From: Cucumis sativus
Taxonomy: Eukaryota > Streptophyta > Magnoliopsida > Cucurbitales > Cucurbitaceae
NCBI RefSeq assembly: GCF_000004075.3
Contig: NC_026656.2
Location: forward strand, 19,850,607 to 19,914,606
Length of the DNA: 64,000 bases
Direction: 5' to 3'
The notes beneath the pieces are model-generated. The model searched no databases. It had not been told where the DNA came from and was given only the letters and a program-made list of their open reading frames with translations. The translations under genes were made by a program, and so were the position numbers. Positions 27,601 through 39,900 of this stretch are shown here, piece by piece. Numbering within the stretch: the stretch's first letter is position 1; every line of letters starts with the position of its first letter.

Positions 27601-27649
27601 GAAGCTCGTCTTCTTCCGTGAAATCGAATACGTCAAGACCTTTTTTCAT
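18661..27649 (-). CDS. ULP2B-like: ULP2-type SUMO protease (C48 cysteine protease, 915 aa)
   Basis: Sixteen minus-strand exons: 27511-27649, 26409-26707, 26232-26322, 25679-25728, 24214-24411, 24053-24128, 23712-23820, 23389-23445, 22952-23083, 22517-22717, 22359-22414, 22197-22287, 21428-21518, 20839-20958, 19638-20057, 18661-19278. They total 2748 nt and phases close throughout. The catalytic core spans about residues 395-575. His453 lies in NLHWSL, Asp485 in HMDS and Cys540 in NSFDCG, with Gln534 six residues before the Cys as the oxyanion-hole residue. The core also contains QPETFVNDTIIDFYI and FFNSFFFRKL. Flanking N- and C-terminal regions are long and acidic, as in plant ULP2-like proteases (SPF1/ASP1 group, about 900 aa), which remove SUMO from nuclear targets and affect flowering and gametophyte development. 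The N-terminus MKKGLDVFDFTEEDELPEL is typical of the group. The exon 2 acceptor (26708-26709) is the weakest junction; it is chosen because phase fits. A tandem duplication lies in the intron after exon 4. Confidence 0.92.
24785..25042. repeat. Dispersed repeat with direct terminal repeats (copy 1)
   Basis: Two related blocks of about 55 bp, ending at about 24851 and about 25042, share aaatttaattatatcattc and a cttaa...aatgg core. They flank about 135 bp that includes caacaagtggaaatcaattc. The middle and one end resemble 47270-47490, so this is a dispersed family. It lies in intron 4 of the SUMO protease gene. Confidence 0.6.
25486..25703. repeat. 109-bp tandem duplication across an exon-intron boundary
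   Basis: Unit 1 is 25486-25594 and unit 2 is 25595-25703, about 95 percent identical (five or so differences). Unit 2 contains the 3' half of SUMO protease exon 4 and its donor (minus sense AAAAG/GTAAGT). Unit 1, in the intron, has AAAAG/GGAAGT, so its donor is lost. Confidence 0.93.
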
Positions 27650-27659
27650 GGCGAAACGA

Positions 27660-27682
27660 GGGAGGGAGGGAGGGAGGAAGGG
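27660..27682 (+). repeat. GGGA-repeat tract in the SUMO protease leader
   Basis: Runs of GGG separated by single A (gggagggagggagg) begin about 11 bp upstream of the SUMO protease ATG and lie on the strand opposite the message, so the mRNA leader carries a CCCT repeat. The run pattern is compatible with a DNA G-quadruplex on the plus strand. The function is inference. Confidence 0.7.
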
Positions 27683-29448
27683 AAGATCGGTGAGTTCAAA
27701 ACGAGTCAAAAAGGAAACTCAGTCTGTTGACATTCGAAAATCTCCGGATGAACAGAGGAAGCAGATTTGTGTCAAAGCTTGGATTGATGAAAACGGAACC
27801 AATTAAGATGAATCAGCTGACTGCTCTCTCACGCCTTCGTTTGCTCATTTAATTTTTTAAACCATTTTTTCTCTTCGGAAATTTCCGTATCGGGTAATTA
27901 ATGTATTATTATAGTATAGCTAAGTTATAATGGTTCGTGTTCATGTATGTATTCTATATACAATTTCTATGTCTAATTTGTACTAAAAATATTCTACCTT
28001 TAATTTTGTTTCAAGATTAGTTTTGAAAGTGACATTGTGATTTTAATTATTTTAATTAATCTCAAATGCACAATTACTAACAGTCTCAAATTTATAAGTA
28101 TCATAACACCTACTTATTCCTTCAATTTTGAAATAAGTTTTCTAATGATAATTGATATCGTGCCTTTATCACTTTTAAAAATATAATAGAATTATCTAAA
28201 CAAATATTTTGAAAGCATGGAAATAAAACTTATTCAGATTTGTTGGTAGAGGTGATAAATTGAAGATTTTAAAAGTACAAAGACAAACAAATAATTACAT
28301 TAAACAGGTAATATTTAATTTCATTAGTTGTTAATTAAATAACACTCCGTTTTTATGTATGTATGAGTATTTGGTATAGTTGACGTACACTTTAACTAAT
28401 CTTACTGAACAATCAGACTGATTCTACAGCATTTTGTATTTTAAGAATAAATATATGATGTCAAATCCTAAGTAGATGACTATCTATATTTGACGACTTC
28501 GACTTTAAAAATAACCATCAATACAGTTTGTGTTTAAAAAATAAATGAAAATGTTTCCTTACTTTGGCATGCATATTAGATCTTTGTTAATGGTTTATTA
28601 TATCATCTTAGTTTAGTTTTCATTTAATTTTACACAATATTATATGTTCCTATGCTTTTAATCCAAATTTAATCTTTATAATTTAAATAGCAGTCCTTAT
28701 CTTTTAACAAGTCTTCTTTGGATTTAGCGATGAAAAGTTAATTTTGGTCGTAATTGGTTATGTAATAGTAACTTGTATGTAAAACAATACCATAAAATAT
28801 ATTTTTAAATTTATATAATATAGATACATTATTTACAATATTGAGACCAAATCTAGACATTTAGAAAATATGTTATTATTGTAAATAAGTTTGCTATAAT
28901 AAGAATCCATCGTTAGTTCGTTATCGATACATTATTCTCAATTAAAATGTTTTATTTTTATTTCTTTACGATATATTGGGTTGAACCAAGGGAAAATTAT
29001 AGTATTTAAAACATTCATTCGATTGAGATGAGCATAGTATCAAGATTGATTTAGTCCCTATTATTTGTTTTGAATTTAAACCGTAAAAATAAAAATGGAA
29101 GATCCATTACACGTATACAAAAAGTATTAAAATCTTCTATCTTTCGTGTTTGTTGGCAAATTGAAGATTGATTTTATCACAATAAACAATATAATATCTA
29201 ATTGATTAAACTAAAATCGGTTCCCACTGTAAGCAAATTGCTTCATTAACCTAAGAGGTAAATTTTAGATCAAAAGGTAAAAAGTTGAAGATTATCTATA
29301 TGCACTTACTAAAATCGCTTCTTGTAAAATCCATGTCGTTCCCTCGTGAATTAATTATATTAAATAGAATGCCAACAAGTCATTTTCATTTGTGTCATTT
29401 AATCTTATTATTTTGCACCTTCTCCATCCCTCCAAAAGTACTTCTGCC
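27683..29448. other. Intergenic region, SUMO protease promoter to SVP 3' end
   Basis: 27683-27850 is relatively GC-rich and is the likely leader and promoter of the SUMO protease gene. 27850-29448 is very AT-rich with no supported gene. The last part should hold the 3'UTR of the MADS-box gene. Confidence 0.5.
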
Positions 29449-32400
29449 TCAATTTGGGCAAGGAGGCCTGCAAAAACAATTACCCATTGAGAGACAAATT
29501 AATTCACTAAAACTATCAATAATGTTCAATCATAGATATATAAGTAAGTAAATGCATTAAAAGTGTTCACTCAAATTGAATCTCACCTACAAAATTTGTC
29601 AAGATATCTACATTTCATGATAAAATTTTCACACGTGAAGTAGTACTTATTTATTTAACTGCGGATGATTTGTTTCAAACCATTCCATAAATGTTATAAG
29701 ATACTTCGAATATTTTAGTTCAATAATACATTAATATTCACATTCAAATATCTAATAAAATAAAATTAGACCATTTTAATTTTCATTGTTTAAACGGATG
29801 AATCTAGCCCAACACAAAACTCAAATTTACATCAAATAGATCAATTGCTTAAAGAAATTTAGACATATTTACAAAATATTAAAAGTTTAATAATTTATTA
29901 GACACATACTTTTAAAAATATTAGACAAAGATAGACCTAAGCTTTAAAATTAAAACGATAATACGACCTTAAATATTTTAATCAACAAAATATGCTACTT
30001 ATGAACTATTTTTAAATTTGACTCAAATAGTAATTCATTATCGTCATCATCCTGGAGTAATTTAAAATCATTTTAAAAATTCGTATTGTTGTTTTTCCAT
30101 GTTTAAGTTGTTTAAAAATGTAAAGTGTTTGACAATCGTTCGAAATAACAACAATTTTTGTCAAAATAGTTTAAATAAAAATAATATTTTAAAAAAACGT
30201 TTTTTTCTTAAGTCAATTCAAACATACTCTTCATCTTATATGTTGTATGTTACGTTTGCATTGACTTGATCTCAAAATTAAAGTAATATGTCAAACATGT
30301 AAACATGTAAAAAAAAAAACCCTAAACCTATAGTTAATGTCGCAACAAAGAAAATTCGAAATTATATTCAAAAGTGACCTAACAATATCTAATTAATATG
30401 ACCAACACATACAACAAATTAAACAATAGTAATTAGTGTTACCACCAAATGCAAATATATATAAAGAAAAATAACCATGATCTCAAACTCAAATATACCT
30501 CACTCTAAACATATACACAAATTAAATTATGTGTTCATTTATAAAATTCATAAGCATTAATATAATGCCCTTTAATTATATATTATAAAATTTCACCTAA
30601 CATTAACTAATAGGTTTATATAACCATCCACAAATAATCTTCACACTAACAACAAACAAAAGCTCAATTATTAATTGGTTGACCCAATAATGAAGCTATT
30701 TTACATTGTTGAATCTATGAAACAAAATATTGCAAAAATATGATATTAAATTTAACATTAACAGATTATTCACTAACAATCATACCATTTTTTTTATCAA
30801 CACCTAACGATTGATTATTAGGAAACACAATTGAATAAAATTTCATGTAGTTGGAAATTGCTAATTAACCCAAAATTCTTATAATAATAATTATTAAAAT
30901 GTGAAAGAAGTTAAAAGAAAGAAAGAAAGAAAGAACTGACCCTAATTTGAGAGAGGTGTCGGAGCTGTCGTCGTCGGCAGGAGGGCCGCTGTTGCAGCTA
31001 TAGACGTTGGCGGCGGATTCCGACGAAAGTCCTTCTTCCGCAGCCACACGAACGTCGGAGGAATCCACAAGCACCGCCATTAATCTTTCATTCGACAGCC
31101 TTAACATCTGCCAATTTCATTTTCTCATTTATTTAACCACAAATATTATTTTGTTGTTTCCCTTTTTCATTGATAAAAACCAAATTAAATCATAATTATG
31201 ATAATTACCTGCTGTTTAAGCATCTTGTTTTCTTCCATCAGCCTCGCTCCCTGTATTGGTTTTTTTTTTTCATTGTTTGAAATGAATAGTTTAATACTCG
31301 CTGCATATTGTTAATTACTCATGACTGTAATTTTCTTTTTAAGAATAAAAAAAAGTAATTAATTGATAAAAGTTCGAAGGTCAATCTAGTCGTTTTAACA
31401 TGTTTGAAACTTTTTTGAGATTTCACGATTTAAATTTTGTCCATGTCAACACTAACCGACGACCTTTCTCCTTCTTCAAATGACTTTGATTCGACCGATC
31501 AACTTGTCTAGAAGACAAACATGTACTAACCATATCTATTACTTTAAAATGGATATACATTTCACACCCCACAATTACATTCTCGAGGTCGAAAGAATTT
31601 TTTCTTTAAAAAAAAAGTTTAAATTTCAAAGTTCTTTTGATAAAATATTCATTACCCTATTTGCTCTCTTAGAATTAGTTTTGGTTTTTAAAACTATATG
31701 TTAAACTCCAAACAATATTTCGTATAGATACAGTTTTTTAGTGCATAGAACTTATTATAACAAAAGTTTAAGCTGGAAGACTAAATAAATATAATTTGAA
31801 AAAACCAGCATTTTATTTTTCATTTAACATTTTACTAATGAAAATAGTTTGGAAATTATTAGATAATTGTATTAAAGAAGAAGAAAAAATAGCAAAAAAT
31901 AATGCTTCTAATTAACTTAATTACCTTAAGCTCAAGTTCATCAATTTCCCTCATAATCTTCTTTTCCTACAAAAATATAAAATCATAACCACATGTTATA
32001 AAGAGAACTCCCCAAATAAAAATATTTGATCGTTATTATTCAAAAATTTTATATATAACAATTTAGTCTGAGTATATTCAAAAGATTATATTGTTATAAA
32101 TTTCATCAAAATTAATTGAAACCTTTTTACCACATAAAAAGTGTTTGAAGCACTAAGTTACTTATTATATATATATAGTTGAATTACAATAGTTTGTATT
32201 TGGGATGTTGATTATTTTAGTTTGTATTATAATAGTATGTGTTCAAGGTATAAACTATTTTAGTTTTAGAGAAAAAATAGTATACCGTAGCAAATGATAA
32301 TTTTGAAACAATGGTTATTGTAATCTTAGGATGATTCGTGTTGCAATCGGCTCATAACATGACTTTTTTTTTTTGTGATATTAATTGATAAATATTCATC

Positions 32401-35400
32401 AAACACTCTACTTTGTTAGAAGCCACCGGTTTCTCCACAACTTTGAGTGAGTTATATCTCAATATGGGGTTAGGGTTGTCTTTTTCTAAATATTAGGCGG
32501 CTCATATGCACATAGCTTTATAGAGGGTGGGAGCAATGAGTTCGTGCTTACTATTTATATGATGAGTGCGCCAAATTCATATTTAAGGTTCTAGCCTCAA
32601 TTCAATATTCTATTATATTAGAGAAGATGAGAGGCATAAGAAAGTTTGATTTTCATTGCGTAAAAAAGTCAATTTAACATAAAAAAAATGTACCGATGTT
32701 GTAAAATTTGTGCGATATCGATACATTTTTGTCAACATCGGTACGGACGAAATGTCGGAACATTAGTACATCTTTCATTATGTTATTTATTCTAGCATTT
32801 TAGCATTTCTAAATGTCTGGCCCCATGCAAAAAAGGTAGGCCAAATGTCGATGAATTGGTACCTAGGCGATGAGGTTTATTTTCTTCAAGAAGAACTTCC
32901 ACTTCTACCGCCTTAGAAATTGGATGGCACATCCACTACTGGAGCAAAAAGGAGTCGATGAAGAAGCCCTAGCCAGCAGCCACAGTAAGACGGGTGGCAA
33001 GTGTTCTTCAGAATGACTGGACGTAAAGGGCACGTAGGCAGTGAATCGGGTTAAAAGGGATCATGACGCAATATTCTTTGCGCCTCTTTTCAATATGATG
33101 AACTCATCTTCCCAATAATATATCCCATCATCAGTCCTATCCATATTAACATGTCTGGCCTCCGGACCACTCAAACTCATTCATTGACTGAAGGTTCTAA
33201 TGGATAGTCTCATCACCCCATTAATAAAGGAGCTCTTCTTCACAATATTCTTTGCTCCTAACTACGGGCTCTATTATAAGGGGTCCAGATCTTCAAAGAA
33301 GATTTCTAAGACTGGAAGGCACCTAATTGGCACTGACGGCTTTCTTTCTTATAAGATGACTTCTTGGGATCGTTTACAAAAGTCCCATTCTTTCCGGCAT
33401 TTCATCTACTTCAAACCTAGACGATCTTCACTCCTCTTGGTCGAGGGCCTCATCCTTCTCGTGAACTCAGTAATAATGAATAATAGTCTGTCTCCTTTTC
33501 TTTGTCAATATCCATATTAACCCGTAGACTTGATTTATGGAATGATGAGAGCAAAGATCATTGATAAGGCACAATATTGCGTCCTGTGGTCTGAAGGACT
33601 CTACCCTATTGACCTCTCCTTTGGACTAGAAATCCGTTATTTTTCACTTCTCAAGTTCTTTGAGTCTAGGCTTGTATTTGTATTTAGTTAGTCTTTGGCT
33701 TTGGTTATTGGTCCGACTTTTGTTTTCCTATTGTGATATTCTTTTACGATATTATTATAAATGTAAACTAAACCTAGTAAATAGTTATAAATTAAAGTTT
33801 TAATTGACATTTTCATAAAAATTTGGAGAAGAGAAAAAAAAAAAGAGTTAGAAACCTTGGTGTGAAGAACTCGTGTGAGACCAACTTCAAGCTTTCTTTC
33901 CAATTGCTTCAAATCTTCTAAGTTCAATCCTTGAAGATCCTCTCCCCTCATCTGCCTAATTTTAACATTTTTCAAGTGCATAATATTAATCAATCAATTA
34001 ATTATTAACCAAAATTAATTAAATTAAATGATCAAACAATCAAAAGTAAATAAAGAGGAAAATAAAAGTATTACCTAAGTTGTTGGTTCATATCTTCAAC
34101 TTCCTTATTCAATTGGACGTGGTTGCTATCTTCAACCTAAACTTCACAAACAATATATTCTCTTTATTACAATAAGTTTCAATACTGATTTTTATTTTCC
34201 AATTTGTTCTGTAAATAAATTGTGCTTATTTTAGTATTTTATTTTTTGAATTAGTGAAAATCCTTCCAAAATTTTAAAAAGAAAAAAGTTCTTGATTCGT
34301 AAACTATTTCTTTAAAATTTCAAGTTTTTAAAATTCATTTATCCTATCAAATAAGTATTTGGATTTTAATGCTAAAAGACATTAAGTTTTAAATTTCCTA
34401 TCTGAAGTTTGAAAAAGAAAACTAAAAGAACAAAATAAACTCAAAAACTTCAAATTTCAGACTATTATCAAATGAGCTTCAGATTTTCATGCACTCTTCT
34501 CAATTTAAGATGCTAGAAAAAATAATAAAGTTTACAAAAATGTTTTCAAATTTCAGAACTTTTGAAACTGGAATTCAAATTAAAAATTAGGAATATAATA
34601 GTAATGTATGAGTTACATGTTGAAATAGTTCAAAATTTCTAAACAAATTTATTAGACACAAACACATAAAAGTTTCACACCGATTACCTGCAACCCGATG
34701 GATGGATATTCCAACTTTCCAAGGTTACTAGAGTGCAAATTATATCTAGCTATAACATCCTTAATACTGCATCAAATTATGTTTATAAACATCAATATAA
34801 ACCAAATGGGTAGTCCAAATAATATTATAAATTTAGTCATTTTACTATTCTTATCTTTAAACTTTCAAAAGTTATTTTATAGGTTATTAATCACACATAC
34901 TAACAAGCGATTAAAATTTAAATAACGGGGAAATCTATATATATTATAACTCAAAATTAAGAGTCTTTCTAAATTTACTGGGTAATTTAACTTTAATTAA
35001 ATGCATAAATTAGATTTCCTTAATTAAACCATTATGTATGATAAAGTTCTTATTTGGTTTTGTTTAGTTTGCAAGAATTTTGAAAAGTATATAGTTAATT
35101 TGATGAATTTGAAAGATATATGATAGGTCAAAACGTGAATGTCAGTTAATTAATGTGTCAACAACACCCACTTCCATTTGATTGCATAAGAAAGGGGAAA
35201 GTGGCCACCCACCCATTATTTATTGTTCCTTTAATTATTTCAACATTTAATTATTGCAATCTTAGATCATCATTTACTTTTGCTATTTAGTTGTCTTCTT
35301 GTGACTTTAACCATGCTCCCTACATAAACATTGGTGACAATAATATAATAAATTCTTCCTATTTTTCTCAAAAACTAATTTATTAGATTTTAAATTAAGC

Positions 35401-36581
35401 TCTTCAAAAGCTAAATCACGTTAGCTCAAATTATTGAACGTGACTATTGCAATAAATATAGGGTGTTAAAAGAAATTGGTTGACTCAAAGTTTTAGGCTC
35501 TGCTCTATCTTTGAACACTTTGATATTTTGAAACTTCTCCTTGGTTTTGCTCATAATTTATTTACAAAGATTTTCATCTTTCTTGGAGTGTAAATTAAAC
35601 TTCTTCATAGTTAAGTTCATAGTGATATCTATTTGGTTCTAAATTTTTGTTTTGTAAATTATGATTATAAGCACTACTTCAACTTATAAATTGACCCAAA
35701 TTTGAAAATTTTGTTATTTGAATGCTTGAACACCAAAGTTAGAAGCCAAGAATAGACTAATATAGATTTTCAATCATAAAAATCTAGAAACGAAATTGTT
35801 ACCAACGATACCTAAAAGAATAACCAATAATATCTCAAACCATACACATCTAATATTTTTTTTTGAAAGCAAAAACTAAAAGGGTTACTCATCCAATCAA
35901 ATCTCTTTTACAAAGAAAGGTGTTATAAATTAGGATAAATCTAATCTTTACTTAAGAACATTTAATTACCTTCTTATTATTCTTAATGACATTTTAATAA
36001 GCTATTCTTGAATTATTCTCTATTAATTAATAATGATTTAGAGAAGCCATGTAAAATAATGTGTGTATAGTATTAAAAAAATATATATGATTCAAATTTT
36101 AATGAAATACGTACACATTGATAGAGTTACATAATTCAATCAATAAGTCAAACCCCTTTTAAAAATTCAACATTATTTTCAATGACGGATTTCTAATCCT
36201 AATTACCCCAATTTATTTCAAAGTAATCACGTAATTAATTTTTTGTCCTATACTTAAAAGTCACCACAAATTAAAATAAAAAAAACCAAATAGAAATTCG
36301 AATCTTCACTAAGGATATTACGAGGATTGTGGTATATCTATATAGTTTGTTTTATGAGTGAGTTCTTGTAATTTCTTTATTTAATCTCTTGATTCTTACC
36401 TGGAGTTTGAATACTCAAAGAACTTCCCGGTGGCAGAGAAGACGAGGAGCGCAACCTCGGCGTCGCAGAGGACCGACAGCTCCTCAGCCTTCTTGATAAG
36501 CCCTCTCCGTCGCTTAGAGAACGTCACCTGCCTCGCCGTTAGGTTATCAATCTTCTTTATCTTGATTTTCTCCCTCGCCAT
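29449..36581 (-). CDS. SVP-like: SVP/JOINTLESS-type MADS-box transcription factor (about 230 aa)
   Basis: Type II MIKC MADS protein of the SVP/AGL24/JOINTLESS group, which in other plants acts in flowering repression, meristem identity or dormancy. Minus-strand exons: 36400-36581, 34688-34766, 34075-34136, 33856-33955, 31925-31966, 31209-31250, 30941-31107, 29449-29467. They total 693 nt with TGA at 29449-29451. Residues 1-60 are the MADS domain ([40 protein letters not shown]). The I region and K domain run to about residue 170, with [18 protein letters not shown] and LEVGLTRVL. The C-terminus includes [12 protein letters not shown]. The exon pattern, including two 42-bp exons, matches MIKC genes. 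The last 19-nt exon is the least certain; it is chosen for phase, a good TTTTTGCAG acceptor and an immediate stop. Introns 1 (1.6 kb) and 4 (1.9 kb) are long, and intron 4 contains a NUMT. A 5'UTR intron is likely (36593-36897). Confidence 0.92.
32820..33690. other. GC-richer foreign block in SVP intron 4, at least partly mitochondrial
   Basis: This stretch has clearly higher GC and a different word composition from the AT-rich intron around it. 32972-33056 is recognisable plant mitochondrial 18S rRNA. The remainder is not identified, though its composition is like plant mitochondrial intergenic DNA. The limits are judged by composition only. Confidence 0.5.
32972..33056 (+). pseudogene. NUMT fragment of mitochondrial 18S rRNA
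   Basis: The sequence gccagcagccacagtaagac followed by gtgttcttcagaatgactgg and cgtaaagggcacgtaggcag is the small-subunit rRNA 530-loop region. 'ggcacgtaggcggtgaatcgggtt' is characteristic of plant mitochondrial 18S. Differences from the conserved form are mostly G-to-A, including the CpG positions in the 530 loop (GCCGCGG to GCCACAG), as expected after transfer to methylated nuclear DNA. The fragment is sense on the plus strand, opposite to the SVP gene. Confidence 0.85.
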
Positions 36582-36992
36582 TTCTCAATTACCTACAGCC
36601 CAACATTATTCTTTTTCAAAATATATAAATACGTCTAACATAAAAATTGACCTCAACATATAGATATTAGAACTAATTGGTTTTTCTTGAAACTAAAGAG
36701 GGAAAAACAGAAAACCCTAGAGAGAGATTCTGAATTATTCAGATCTGAGAGTGGAGGAAAAATAGAAAAATTAAATTAAATAGGAAAATTAAATAAGTGA
36801 AGTGAAATTAAAGTAGATGAAGAAGAGGAAGGAAGTTTTGAGTAAAAAAAAAAAAAAGGGAAAAAATAATGAGAAATGTTTGTAAATTTGATTGTACCTT
36901 TTGATTGGGAGGAAGAAGAATGAGAAGGTGGAAGGGTTCAAAAATGAGGATTAGACTATGACGTGTTCGATTTAAGGAAAGAATACATTCCC

Positions 36993-36999
36993 ATTTATA
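36993..36999 (-). promoter_or_regulatory. TATA box of the SVP-like gene
   Basis: The minus strand reads CTATAAATGG. A start about 30 bp downstream (near 36965) gives a leader with a donor (AAAAG/GTACAA at about 36897) and an acceptor (CTGTAG/GTAATT at about 36592) just before the ATG at 36581. Confidence 0.6.
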
Positions 37000-39900
37000 G
37001 CCAAACAGTCGCCAATTCTTCTCTCTTATTTTCAATATTTCCCAACATTTTTTTAACCTTTCTTTGTAAATAATATAGTAATAAAGAGAGGTGATTTGAT
37101 TTGAGAGGATTTAGAAAACGTGGGTTCCGTCAAAGTCCTTATCTTTACTCGTTTTCGAAGTAAAAACCAATACCAAACAGTAATTTTTTATTTAAACGTC
37201 ATCTATCCAACTAAACTTGAAAATCAATATTAAATATGTTATATTTCAAAACCTAAAATGTAGTTTTAATTGTTTTTTAATTTAGGAAATGGATAAGAAA
37301 ATAATTTCCAGTTGGCGTGAAAAGGGGTGCATTCCGTACAAGGCGGCCATGCTGCCCGCTGCCCACTGCCCACTGCCCGTCTGAGGACCGTGTACTATTT
37401 TTCTCTGTTTTAGGTAATAATTTTATATTGCGCGAAATTTAAACATTTCCCAACTGCAAACTCATAAATTTATCGTCCTTTCCTTTCTCGCGGACTTTTA
37501 TTTTGTTTTTTTTTGGAGAAGTGTCGCGTAAGTTATTATTAATATTGGAGATATTATTATTAATTCCCTTTTCTTTTATTTCTCTTTTTCCTCAATAAAC
37601 TTCCTGATCAAACTTGCCGGTACGATCCTTTAACGGCGTGTGTCGTTTTATGTCCACATGTTTAATTCCTCTTATCCCAATGAGTCTTGCGCGTGGCCCT
37701 AAAGGAACAAAATATCAACTTTTTAGTTAGTTACAATATGTATGTATATATACATACCCTCTTGTTTGGTGACTATTTATTTGTAGATTTGTTAAAATTG
37801 ATCAATTATTTTTATTAAAATATTTTTAGAGAATTTGAATTAATAACTTTTTGAGATAGTAGTTTCTATTTTTTTAATCACTCCAACACTTTACGAGATA
37901 GAATGAACGGCTTCATTTAAATGTTATTGAGATGTAACTCAACGCATCAATTACAATATTTTGTATGTCTAATCTTAAGAGAAACACAAAAGTGAAACTT
38001 GGTTTTTAGTAATCATATCAAACAACTTAAGAGACAAGACTAAAATAACCCTAATGTCACGTCATATAGTCATTGTTAAAAGACAGAAATAACTACACTT
38101 AAAGCATCATAAAAATAATAAAATTAAAAATTACCAAGGTTACATCAAAATTATTTATTAAAACATAATTTAATGTACAAAATTTTAGTCGTCCTTTACA
38201 TATTTGTAGAGAAAAATAGTTAGGGAGGATATGTACTTAAATTTTTTTTAAAAAAATATTCAACATGATTTAAAAGATTAAAATTTGGTTTAAAAGTACA
38301 ATTATGAAAGGTGTGATTACTTGTATGATTGTGACTATTACTATTAATTTGCACTTTTTGTTGCCCTCCCACCTACATAAAGCTAACGTTATTTGTTGAT
38401 GAAATTAAATGGTTTCCTTTTATATTTATATAATTCATTTTTCCAAGTACACCAAAGTTAGTGTCCAAGGAATCGTATGATTGTAATTCGACCACGCACG
38501 GTTATGTACCATTTTATTGTTTAGAAAACATGTGTTCATATTAATAGAATAATGGAAGTACATTTTCATTTGTTCTAACTTGTGAGGACGTTGTTATTAT
38601 TATTAGCGCGTTATATCATAGAGTTGGGTAGTATTTTAGAAAATTAAATAGGAAAATTTTGTCAAACTCCAATTAAAATTATTTAAACATATTTAGGGTC
38701 AAAAGTGTTTTACGAATTAAGATGTGAATTAGTCATTTATCTCGTTCAATCTTCTAAGTCGATTTTATACTCGTAACTTGCTAGACCCGATACATTGTTT
38801 TAGAATGACAAGAATGTCGTCTTTGTCATTTCTTGAATTGAAGATCCATGATCTTTGGTACTTTAAGGGAAGCAAGCATATGTTGTCTTTATGCACTTTT
38901 ATTTAATGATCATATAATATCATTTCTTGTACGTTCACCATAATCGACAATTTTGTCATTTCTAATTGACACATGCCTAATTGATCAAATAAAATTTTTG
39001 TAAGGAAATCCTCGGTTAATAATTGTTTGTACAATTCTCCAAGAATACATACATTGCATGTAATTAAAAAAAATAATATATAGTTTCTTTTAGTAGGATA
39101 CATTGTATCCTACACGTTCAAATTCGATATTTTCTTTTAATATTGTGAATTTCTGTTAATTATTAAATAAAACGGATCTGTAATATATGTTTTTAAAAAT
39201 ATTTCAAAACGTATATATTTTTTTATTAAAATTATTTTGTGTGTAATTTTTCCTCTTTTTCCTCTTTCTTTCTCAAATTTCTTCTTCTTCAATCCAGAGT
39301 TGATACTGCATCTCTAGAATCAAACATCAAAGGTTAATAAGTTATGTTTTAAAACATAAAGACCAAAACACAATAAAACTCAAACGTCAATATATTTCAA
39401 AACAAAATTATCTATTGATTTTTGTATCGAGTTTGAAATTCATATATCGAAATGCTATCGAACCAAAACCTTGCATACCAAAATTATACTTTATGCTATA
39501 CATTCCTTAGGAGTTAGGACCATATTCCAAAATGGGAATGTCATCTACCATTTTTCTTCCTTTTTGATACAACTCGGTATTGAGAATGGGCCACTTCTGA
39601 ACGAGGAAGTGGGCCGAATATTTGTAGTCAACAACCCATAAAGAAAAAGAATAAGTACAACCATGGGCGGAGTGACGTATTGGGCTCGGCAAAGGCCCAC
39701 AAAAATGTTACACGGAAAATGCATAGACAGACTGAAAGGGGGCGGAATTGCAAAATTGCAAAGAAATGGAAAGAGAAAGAAATGTAAATAAGGGCAGGGA
39801 AAGGGATCAGTTTTCAGAGCAGAGCATCTTGTTTTCCAATTTGTCCTTTTTTCATATTGGTTCAAAATATTATTTTGATATTTGTATTTTCTAAGTCCGG

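Noticed and set aside
30841..30940. SVP-like protein reading on past exon 7
   Set aside because: The extension is a low-complexity Phe/Ile stretch translated from a GAAA-repeat and AT tract. A GTCAGT donor fits the family exon end.
39545..39865. Hydrophobic minus-strand open frame
   Set aside because: No ATG-led conserved protein, and composition biased to Phe and Pro from a purine-rich plus strand.
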